Assembly (NCBI GenBank): GCA_025331565.1
Contig: JAFREQ010000069.1
Coordinates: forward strand, 1,678,001-1,742,000
Direction: 5' to 3'
DNA from: Holacanthus passer
Lineage: Eukaryota; Chordata; Actinopteri; Pomacanthidae
DNA length: 64,000 nucleotides
The translations under genes were made by a program, and so were the position numbers. Within the stretch, counting starts at the first letter, position 1. The number at the start of each line of letters is the position of its first letter. This document shows, piece after piece, positions 50,897-60,144 of this stretch. The notes beneath the pieces are model-generated. The model made no database searches and was not told where the DNA came from. It saw only the letters and a list, made by a program, of their open reading frames with translations.

Positions 50897-51250
50897 ACAG
50901 GGTATGTGCCGCTTCAGCTCATGTTTGGCCGAGTCCCGAGGCTTCCTGTAGATATAGTGTTCAAACAGGTGTTGCACGACCCTGTGGTTGTTGATCACAA
51001 GAACTATGTGAAAACACTCCTGTCACATCTCCATGAGGCAGCCAGAATAGCCCAAAAACATGTTTTCAAAGAACAAGACAAGCAAGCAAAGGGTTACAAC
51101 AGAAAACTGAAAGGCACTCACCTGAACATAGGGGACGGAGTACTTGTTGCAAATAAAGGTGAAAGGGGAAAGAAAAAGCTAGCAGATAAATGGAGTCCAA
51201 CAGTGTACACGGTCAAAGACAGGAATCTAAGGACACACACATACAAGTAA
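50897..51250 (+). pseudogene. gypsy integrase C-terminal part
   Basis: The frame encodes LQLMFGRVPRLPVDIVF, then KGYNRKLKGTHLNIGDGVLV and DKWSPTVYTVKDRN, the C-terminal end of a gypsy integrase with its GPY/F-like module. The HHCC finger and the DDE core upstream are missing. Confidence 0.8.
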
Positions 51251-51798
51251 CACAAAGATAGTGCATCGCAATCTGGTGCTGGATATCAGTTTCCTGCCTG
51301 TGGAGTCAATTGAAGGGGAGTTGTGTGACATCGAATCAGAGGACGGAACATGTGCAGCACAAATTTTACATGGTACAGGTCACACACATTACCTGCTGCT
51401 GGCACATTTATTTTGAAGTTTGTGTTTATTTTATTTATTTATCAGTGCAGCACTTTTATGTAGCATGCTAAGTTACTGATCTCAGGTGAAGCTAAAGGAG
51501 CACGGCGGCAGTTTTTCACGCAGGTTGTTGTATTGTCCCCTTGTTTTTAAAGGTGTGGCTGTGGAAAGCTGGTTAAGAGAAGTTGTTGTACTGATTTTTT
51601 TTATGTTTTGCACAGGTATGTGAGCTCCCTTTATGTTGTTTTTATGCACATTTGCTGTTATGAAATATAAAAAAAATGCCACTGATGGGGTGGAAAGTGT
51701 CTCTTAGATTGCACATTGTTATTGTAACTATACAGTTTGAAAGAGATGTATTTCATTTTACTGAACAGTTTTAATGATTTTTTTGTTTTGTTTTATTA

Positions 51799-53033
51799 CA
51801 GTTTTTCTCCATTGGTTTGGCTCATTTCTTGAAACAGAAATTACATTCTCAAAATAACATGGACAAACCTCCAAACCACTTGGCAATTGTTCACAACATA
51901 ATTGAATTTCTCATTCATTTCATCAAATTGCAAATGTCTTAGTACATGTCTCAATGTCTCAGTACATCTTTGCAAATGATAAAGTACAGGTAGCCTACAG
52001 TTAGCACAGTTTCCAAGTGAATAGATCTGGTTGATCTAAACTGATTGTTGATTCTCAGTCTAATGGTCATTCTCTCCAAAACATGTCAGCATCATTTCAT
52101 TGTATAAGTCATCACATGCACAAGAGTCTGTTCAATTGTCAAAATTAGTCAAGAACATAATACCATGAATAGGGAGGGTGAGGACAGCGACCAATGAAGA
52201 AGTGTTAGTTGTGAAACTCCAGCTTTATTTACAGCGCTGTTGGCTACATATCATTTTCCTTGTTTTTTGTTTCTGTGTTTATATTACAGTATATTATGCT
52301 GTATACTTTTTCTTTTTACTCTGATGTGTGGAAGTTACTTTATGTGTGTGAATAATAATGGTTACAGTTTCCTTGGCAGTATGAGTGCAATGTGTGATGT
52401 CAAACCTTGAAGGCTACTCTGACCGTAACATCCTTTTTTTCTCAGTTTTATACACAATTGTATTCTGTTAGCTAGACAAGAAAAACTAGTACAGTAACCG
52501 TTGTCAATGAAGGACTGGGCTAAGACTGAGAGGTGGACATGAGGGATATTTCAATGGTCCTCTGCCATAGTGACACAACATCTAAACATTTAGACTTGCA
52601 GTGCTACACAATGCCAAAGGGACGATGCATTTTGGGGGCACTGACTATTTATATGGGAAAGGAATTTAGATTTGACACATGAGTGAACTGTTTTGGGGGA
52701 GATGTGAGCTTTGGCAGGTGAACCATGGTGTTGTGCTGAACCATCTGGGTTATTTTGGCGAGAGCACCAAGAGTGTTGAGAACGTCCGGTCTGTTTCAAG
52801 AAATGAGCCAAAGCAATTGAGAAGGATCTTTGCATTTTGGGGGCACTGACTATTTATATGGGAAAGGAATTTAGTTTTGAAGCATGAGTGAACAGTTTGG
52901 GGAGAGATATGAGCTTTTGCAGGTGAACCATGGTGTTGTGCTGAACTGTAAGACTGTTTTGCCAAATGATCTTAGAGTTTTGAGAATGTAATTTCTGTTT
53001 CAAGAAATGAGCCAAACCAATGGAGAAAAACTG
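51799..53033. mobile_element. TA-target DNA transposon (MITE-like) with 56-bp perfect inverted ends, copy B
   Basis: The ends CAGTTTTTCTCCATTGG and its complement extend for 56 perfectly matching bases. TA flanks both sides (51797-51798 and 53034-53035). The interior contains a tandem duplication of about 210 bp (near 52620-52830 and 52832-53010), and an insertion near 52170-52245 that copy A lacks. It lies in the 3' LTR region of the gypsy element. No transposase is encoded. Confidence 0.9.
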
Positions 53034-53321
53034 TAATCAAATAGAGAGTAATGTAGTAGCAATCCTCAATCGTTTGGACGCTGTGGCTGTGGAAAGCTGG
53101 TTAAGAGAACTTGCTGTACTGATTTTTTTATGCTTTGCACAGAGAATAAATCCCCCCGGCCAGCAAGGCAGAGGTTGTCCTCGTCTCCTTCTTCATCATC
53201 CACAACACAACGCAGAGCTTGTAGCAAACTTGTCAGACCAGACCGGTTACATATAGCAATGTTAGATAGACAGTATATAATTGTATAATTTGTATACTTA
53301 AAGCACCAGTGCCTTACAATT

Positions 53322-53713
53322 GTGCTGTATATTTGTAAAGGTACTTGGTTATGCTCCACCTCAATATCAATCAAATGATGATGTTAGTCACGATTGTGTT
53401 TTCATCAGTTAAAAGCAGCAAAAGTAGTTAGCACTCCTTTGGAAGATAATTAAAATTTTCTTTTTTCTTATTACATTACCATGTATTATTTAATATACAA
53501 CCCATTTATTTAGAGTTGCATTTTACTACATTTTAACAAGTTGTTATTTTGCTGTTTTGAACTTATCAGTTGCTATGTAACAGAATGAGAGACTGCAGTA
53601 GTGTTACCAGATCACAAGATGGTGCTGCTGTAAAACCACAAAGAAGTGAGAGACTGAACACCCACAGTTACTGCCAGACTGTATTTCTAGATAGATAGAT
53701 AGATAGATAGATA

Positions 53714-53749
<36 letters not shown>

Positions 53750-54100
53750 TACATCTGCTTTAACAAGGATGCACTGTTTACTGCGGAAATTAGCAGAAAT
53801 TATCTGCTGCATGTTTTGGTTTAATTATTTATAATAATAATAAAATAAGAAATTTCTTTTTACCTTTTTTTCCATGCTATTTTGTCATTTTCAAGGCACT
53901 GTGAGCCAATATACTACTATCAAAGACATACTTTCAGCCCCAAAACTGACAATTTAATGTTTTCTATGGACTTATCCATGTCCCAAATGCAAACAAAATG
54001 AGGATTCATAAATATCCCAATATGATCATTTCCAGCTCTATATTTTTATTCATCCTTTTCAACTGTATCTGTCTATAGTGTATATATTGTTTCATATTTC
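53322..54100. other. intergenic stretch with a microsatellite
   Basis: A (GATA)n followed by (GATT)n run lies at about 53691-53748. I recognise nothing else here. Confidence 0.6.
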
Positions 54101-54375
54101 TCATGTTAATTTGTTGATACTTTCTAGCCTGGTTTGAACTGTTAATACTAAGTACTGTTCTATTTCTTATAGTTAAATTGTCAATACATTTATTCTAGTT
54201 AAATTGTTAATACTTTCTATTCTATTTAAATTGTTGATATTTTTTACTCTAGTTAAATTGTTAATACCATTTATATTTCTCTTGTTTAGATTGGTTACCT
54301 ACTATTTATCTTGCTGCTATAACACTATAAATTTCCCTGTTGTGGGACTAATAAAGGAATATCTTATCATATCAT
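54101..54375 (+). mobile_element. LINE 3' UTR and tail
   Basis: Several copies of TCTAGTTAAATTGTTAATAC form a loose tandem array, followed by AAATTTCCCTGTTGTGGGAC, AATAAAGG and CTTATCAT, a LINE 3' end like those at 6370 and 24084. Confidence 0.6.
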
Positions 54376-55640
54376 ATTTTATTCTGGAACTCTACTTGAG
54401 TAGCTTTGCATGGATTCACAGTTCAAAAATTACTTATTTCTCTATACTGGTCCTTTATACCGTCCCTGAGTTCATCCTGTCTGAAACAAGCTGTTTTAGC
54501 GCCTGTCTCTTACAGACCTCCTCCCTAAAAGCCCACTTTCTTCTAATTCACCAAATGCTGGAAGCCTACCTAGGGGCAGCACCTAGTGCTCCCAGAGCAG
54601 TTTTGGGCTGCATTATGTGGGGTAGAATAAGCTTGGGCTGGTGGACAGGATGCTTGCTATTGTAAGCTATTGTTGCAATAGCTATGCTATTTGCTATTGC
54701 TATTTGTATAGATTATTATAGGTAACATCTTGGGGGGGTGTTAGCATATTTGGGTGGATTTTGAGCAAGTATTGGGCTGGAAATATCAAACCAATCTGGT
54801 AACACTGCCTGTTTCCTCCTCTTGCCAGTGTACTTGATTGCATAGTGATATTTAGCACTGAATTTAACGAGGCCTTGCCTCAAACATTAATGTATAAAGC
54901 AACTTTATAACATCATTGACTTATTTTGGTGAAACTGGGAGATATTTTATGGAAAAAAATAGCGGTGCTCAGACAACCAGGAAGTGTTTGTGTGCAGAGG
55001 ACATGCCTTAATCTATTCCCACAGCCCTTGGCGTACTTAAATCCATGAATTGCCTTAATATTCTGCTAAATATCTTAAAGTTGCACTGATCAATATCGGG
55101 TGAGCGTTATTGTTATTGTTACCGACAGAAACAGTGACTAGAGCAAAAACATAGAACCCAAATTGTAATAAACCATAATTTTCCTTCAACATTTGTCAGG
55201 TTGCTGGAAACCAGCAACTCCCAATGAATGCTAATGTTGTTTCATGTCTGATGGAATGGGATTTTTCTGGGATGTGAAACCTGCATGATATTTACTGAGT
55301 TTCTTCTTCAACTGGCCCAAAAAAGAAACCCAAAAACAATAATGCAGCAACTTCAGTTGTGAAAGTCTTTAATCAAACATTCAGGGCTTTACTTTTGGTT
55401 GGGTATGGGTCAAATTCAACTGTTTTACACCTTGATGTCGCTAATTCCATGCACATTTCACCAGTGGCACCCCAGAAAATTTTCATAATGGTGGCCAGAT
55501 GGAGCCACTGAAAATCTCTGAATTCTATTATGCTGTTGTTGTAGATAGATTCGTTGAAAACTATGTCAATAGGAGAGTTGAGGAACTGCATACTTCCTGA
55601 TAGGTGCTTTAAAAATCTGTTTGTTTGTTTTTTTCATTCA
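54376..55640. other. intergenic, nothing recognised
   Basis: No exon, RNA gene or named repeat was seen. The 153-residue open frame running in from 54204 is made largely of the LINE tail. Confidence 0.5.
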
Positions 55641-56133
55641 ATGTTTTTATTTTATTTTTTATTATTTTCTACATTGTAGATTAATATTAAAGACATCAAA
55701 ACTATGATGGAACACATTTGGATTTATGTAGTAAACAAAAATGTGTTAAACAAACCAGAATATGTTTTATATTTTAGATTCTTCAAAGTAGCCACCCTTT
55801 GCTTTGATGACAGCTTTGCACACTCTTGGCATTCTCTCAATAAGCTTCATGAGATAGTGACCTGGAATGGTTTTCCCAGAGTCTTGAAGGGGTTCCCTGA
55901 GGTGCTGAGCACTTGTTGGCTGCTTTTCCTTCACTCTGCGGTCCAACTCATCCCAAACCATCTCAGTTGTGTTCAGGTCAGTTGATTGTGGAGGCCAGAT
56001 CTGATGCAGCACTCCATCACTTTCCTTCTTGATGAAATAGCCCTTACATAGCCCGGAGGTGTGTTTGTGGTCATTGTCCTGTTGAACAACAAATTATGCT
56101 CCTGTATATTATACATTGATCGCTACTGTATAT
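55641..56133 (-). mobile_element. Tc1-like transposon, 3' half, - strand
   Basis: On the - strand, 56012 to 55767 reads IWPPQSTDLNTTEMVWDEL, the third catalytic region of Tc1 transposases, then RRVKEKQPTSAQHL and ends VCKAVIKAKGGYFEESKI, the true C-terminus. The flanking 3' non-coding sequence and part of the end follow to about 55641. The 5' half is missing. Confidence 0.85.
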
Positions 56134-56658
56134 TAATGAATTAATTTAGAAAAGAAGATTTTAGAATCAGAATCACAATCAGCCTACTTATATACTATAT
56201 ACAATTAGTATGTAGTGTAGAATGGGGACACAGCATAAGATGATAGACATTATAGCTGATAAAGTTAAGAATGTTGCCATGTTGACACAAGCATTTAGAA
56301 TTCAAAGCACTAGTGTGCCAAACACAGCCTGTTGAGATGGTGAAAAATGTCTTGGAAAGTAGCAATAACACATTAGAATAAATACACAATTAAAAGGTTA
56401 ATATCCCGCATTGATGATTTTATTGAATATTAGCGGTGGCAAGTAAAAACAATCAAGCTTAAGAATGGTGTCTTTTAGAGTGTTAAATGATTATTATTAA
56501 ATTATTATATTATTAAGTTGAATAATTTGGTTTAAAACCTCTAGCAATATGTCTGATCGTATGAGCTATAAAATTGTAATGGTACTACTATAGCAGTGTT
56601 AGATAGACAGTATATAATTGTATAATTTGTATACTTAAAGCACCAGTGCCTTACAATG
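56134..56658. repeat. duplicated block, right copy, keeping two empty insertion sites
   Basis: It matches 43341-43797 and then 53252-53321 without a break. The single TA at 56134-56135 corresponds to the site of the MITE copy A, and the TATA at 56589-56592 to the site of the gypsy element. The homology continues to the left into the Tc1 fragments of both copies. Confidence 0.9.
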
Positions 56659-57436
56659 AAATTAGAATGTACAGCCAAAGAAATACATATAGTAGTAACA
56701 AATAAAAGTTGAACGGAGGAAATACTCTTAGTACCAGGTATTAGTTCTTAATAGTCTGTTTTGTTGTTAAGGTTATTACTTTCTCTCCTCTTTAAGGTTA
56801 AGAGTTAACTATGGGCCTCTTTAAAAAAAATGGGGGGGACGAAACAAAACATATGCGGGGCAGTTCAGGATCCTAACCAGTTCACACTGGAATCTGATGT
56901 TGGTCACATTAAAAAAACTGAATCTGAGCAATACATAGGAATTGAGCACTCAGAATTGTAAGCTCCACTTGTCTTGGAAAGCTTCGGTTACAAATGTCCA
57001 TGTTCACTCTTCTCAAACCTGACAGTGTGTGTTGTCTCACACACCTGCAGACAGGGGTGAGGGGCAGGGACTAGAGGCTTCACTGTGCAGCAGCCTACAA
57101 AGTGCCTACCCATATCCTGCTCGCAAGGCGTTTAGTGAACCTCTGTAAACTGGGGCTGCATAAAATAACGTGGGTTACATTATTAATTATCTGATCTACA
57201 ATACAAATACAAATACAGTTAACATTTTATATGTATTATTATGCGACTTGCAGTGGGGGGTAGACCAGCAGTTCCAATGAAGGTGGTCCCCCAGGCTCCC
57301 CTTTGGCAGCTTTGCCTTTCACGCTTGTTAATGCTAATGAAGCAATGCGAGTTTGTTTAGGTGGTAATCTCCATTTGTCAAAGGTGTTTGGTACAAGATT
57401 AGTTGACTCTGTCCAAGGTTGCATCGGTTTAGTACT
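56659..57436. other. intergenic, nothing recognised
   Basis: No feature seen apart from a G-run at 56831-56838. Confidence 0.5.
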
Positions 57437-57532
57437 ATGTTTAGCAGAGCCGGCCCAAGCCTCCATTGGGCCCTAAGCAAAATTTGATTTTGGGGCTATT
57501 TCAATAATATTAATTGTTGATCATTCAGATTT

Positions 57533-57579
57533 GCAAATTTCCCCACTGTGGGACGAATAAAGGTTTATCTTATCTTATC
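57533..57579 (-). repeat. 46-bp LINE/SINE 3' tail inserted in the hAT element
   Basis: It has the same sequence as 50172-50217 and is missing from the other hAT copy at the matching place (near 1925-1935). It reads on the + strand of the window, opposite to its host element. Confidence 0.8.
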
Positions 57580-57767
57580 GTCAGACACCTATTATAAACC
57601 CATTGTGGCTCTGGCAGTGTTGTTTACATTATCCTTTTGTCAGCCTAACATCTTTACACATTTAAGGGGTAGGCCCAGTTAATTACATAAATACCAATGC
57701 AATAATAATACAAATAATACCAATGAATGAATGATGATGTCAAGGGTGCCACATATGATTGTTAATT

Positions 57768-59436
57768 TCAAAATGTAGCACATTCAGCTACAAGAGCAGC
57801 CTGTCGTTTATTTACACAACATTCCAAGTGATAAAGCAATATATTTACTGTAGAAGTGTCATCTGGTTTATGATTTTTTGTTTCATAAAAGAAAAACTGC
57901 AACAGCAATGTGCAAGAATAATTTTTAGTTGGACAACAATAAAGTGCAACAACAAATAAAATCACTTCGATAAATGTAAAAAAAACAATACAGACAACAG
58001 ACAGAATTGAGTACAGTACAGAGGGCCACTCAGCTGGGTCCACTGGCAGAGCTGGTGATGATCCATACTGTGTAGACGATGTTGTGATGGAAGTTGCTGA
58101 GGAAGTGACAAAAGAAAAACAATGACTTAATAAAGAAGGACCTATAAAGCCATTAAATTACAGTCCTGGACTTAATTATTAATCTCTGAATGTTCTACAT
58201 TACAATGAGCAATTACAAAGGATGTTTTGCTGTTAACTTACCGGGTAGATCAGCAGGGGTAGCAGACACGGAGGAGTCAGTGGGCACAGAGGATGGCGGT
58301 GCAAGAAAGTGCTCTGGAGTGGATGGACCTAGGATGAAAAAAACAGCAACAAAAGCTAGCCATGTTAGATGAAATATTACACTAGAAAATGGTGCTGCTT
58401 ACTTTTTTTTAATAACAAAAATGATTAAAATTTCATTATATCAATTTATTTTTGCTTGTAATAAGATAAACTCTGCCAGTTGAACAACTGAAATTTGCTT
58501 CAGAAATTTTAAGATAATATGCATTGTCTAAGAAGTCCCTCATAATATGATTATATCTTAAATTAAATCTTAATAAAATAATTTAACAATTATATAAAAT
58601 GTGTATTGCTATTAATTTACCAGGTAAATCAGCTGTGGTAGCTGACACAGAGGGGACAGGGGGCACAGAGGATGGGGGTTCAAGACAGACCTCTGGAGAG
58701 GACGGAGATGGACCTAAGAGGAGATACATACATACATATACACACATATTAATTCGATACTTTGACTTAACTTATTTCCCTTCAGGTGTAATCCTTATAC
58801 TTAGAAATTAAACGTATGGTATGGTGACAGTCTTCCTCACCTGACGTATTACCCACGGCTGAGCCTGAGGATGTGGACTGGGCTTCTGTGCCAAAGTACT
58901 TTAACAGTGCTCCTGGGGAAGTTTCACATAACTTATGAGTTGATGTAATAAGGACGGTTTATTTTACTCACATGAATTACCAGGCTCTTTGTACCCGGCA
59001 TATCTCAAACTATAACTAGTAGCCTGATGCAAAACATCTTGCTAGCACCGCACTTGCTAGCAAACAAGGTGACGTTGTAATTAATGTTTGCTATTAAACG
59101 TTAGCAAAAACGTTGTTTTGAAGCAAAAACAAAAACAACAACAATCCCAAAATATATAGGGCCAACCCCGAGAATCGACCCAATCTTAAGCTCTGTATTA
59201 CACAAATACAAACATGTTCGAAAGAATATTAAGCTATTTAACTGGACAGTTAAAAGATACATTTCTAGCTAACTAGCTAGCTAATTTGCTATTAACTGCT
59301 ACAAAAATCTCTTTGATAAACATTCAATTACCAAGACTTGCAAACATACCTTTGTCTTGGCGTTTTTTTTCTCCTCTTCCTCTTTCCTCCTCTTTCTTTT
59401 TTCAGCCCCAGAAGGGTACATCCTTCTTTGTGACAT
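57768..59436 (-). pseudogene. remnant 5' exons of a hAT (ZMYM-like) transposase, copy B
   Basis: The start codon lies at 59436-59434 and the first exon (59436-59350) reads MSQRRMYPSGAEKRKRRK, the usual N-terminus of this transposase family; an A-run near 59370 appears to break its frame. The exon at 58912-58841 encodes ALLKYFGTEAQ. Two further Pro/Ser-rich exons are duplicates of each other, and here both are in frame. The last exon reaches DPAEWPSVL and then a hydrophobic frame ending at 57768. No DDE domain. Confidence 0.75.
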
Positions 59437-59868
59437 TGTTTTGATTGGAAGTGCTCGCGAGTTGGATGCGTAGTGCGCGCTGCGCAGCAGGAGGCCTGCA
59501 CATTACGGTGCAGCGGAGTTTTCACATTTAAAGAGAGGCAATAAGAATCACTAGGCCTACAATCAACAGCACCACATAAAATTGTGTTTTGTACAATAGT
59601 ATAATTTTGATCGTATATAAATCGTCACTCATGCATGCAAAAAATAAAAAAATATTTTTTTTCGTAATTGCTCTTGGGGCCCCCCCTAGTGGCCGCGGGG
59701 CTCTAAGCAGGCGCTTAGTTCGCTTATGCCTTGGGCCGGCTCTGATGTTTAGGTTTAGGTTTTGGCTGTGCTGTCTGTTATCTGGATTACTACTTCAAGT
59801 CTGTATTACTGTGTTTTATTTGAATGCTTGAAGGTGGGTCTAACAGGAGCGTGTACATAAAGGTTGAA

Positions 59869-59876
59869 TGACGTCA
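59869..59876. promoter_or_regulatory. consensus CRE (TGACGTCA) at the slc18a2 5' end
   Basis: A perfect palindromic cAMP response element lies 117 bp after the end of the hAT transposon and just before a GC-richer stretch that ends in a splice donor at 59955. An AT-rich word, ACATAAAGG, at 59855-59863 could act as a weak TATA-like element. Together they mark a likely promoter of slc18a2, to be bound by CREB/ATF factors. Confidence 0.55.
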
Positions 59877-59884
59877 GCAGCGGG

Positions 59885-59954
59885 AGCAGTCAAGAAAGAC
59901 AGCCTCTCCTCCTCCAGCTCTGCCACTGCTGCTGCTGCTGCTGGTGCCTCTGAG
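59885..59954 (+). other. slc18a2: probable first (5' UTR) exon of slc18a2
   Basis: The stretch from about 59877 holds Ser/Ala codon runs and CTG repeats and ends at the donor GAG|GTAAGA at 59955. The next exon starts at 60085 after TTTCAG. The start is inferred from the CRE position and is uncertain. If transcription began before 59868, an ATG there would be in frame with the transporter. Confidence 0.5.
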
Positions 59955-60144
59955 GTAAGATTTCTACACTTCACACATCCTCAGCAGTTTGTTTCTTGTT
60001 TATATTATTTTCTTATCAACTATTTCATACAGACTGACAGGATTATTTTTGAAAGTTAGTGACCCACCATTTGTCTCTTTTCAGGAGAACTTGTCACCTG
60101 TGTGTTTTCCATTGTCTTGGTCTTTTCGGGACTCGGTGGTGGTG

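Larger units (their letters stand above)
43798..53251 (+). mobile_element. Ty3/gypsy LTR retrotransposon, dead, with three nested insertions
   Basis: The element begins TGTAGCGAATG and ends CCGGTTACA, giving the TG...CA ends of LTR elements. It is flanked by the 4-bp repeat TATA at 43794-43797 and 53252-53255. The paralogous block at 56136-56658 shows the undisturbed target, with a single TATA at 56589-56592. Inside are gag, protease, RT/RNase H and an integrase end, all broken. Nested are a TA-target element (47572-49111), a Penelope-like element (about 49960-50896) and a MITE (51799-53033). Without these the length would be about 5.7 kb, normal for gypsy. The LTRs are rearranged and their inner limits are not certain. 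Confidence 0.85.
57445..59744 (-). mobile_element. hAT DNA transposon, complete ends, non-autonomous (copy B)
   Basis: Both ends carry the perfect 15-bp inverted repeat CAGAGCCGGCCCAAG, and the 8-bp direct repeat ATGTTTAG flanks the element (57437-57444 and 59745-59752), the hallmark of hAT insertion. The inside is the same as the copy at 1-2010 but inverted. It keeps the first transposase exons on the - strand and lacks the catalytic part. A 46-bp LINE tail at 57533-57579 is a later insertion absent from the other copy. Confidence 0.95.

Noticed and set aside
53691..53748. Regular spaced repeats as a CRISPR-like array
   Set aside because: It is a plain GATA/GATT microsatellite, and the genome is a vertebrate.
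54204..54665. 153-residue hydrophobic open frame
   Set aside because: The first half is an AT-rich tandem LINE 3' UTR; the frame arises from T-rich sequence.
59589..59831. 80-residue frame just upstream of slc18a2 as an extra exon
   Set aside because: Most of it is the terminal region of the hAT transposon, and there is no splice donor in a suitable place.
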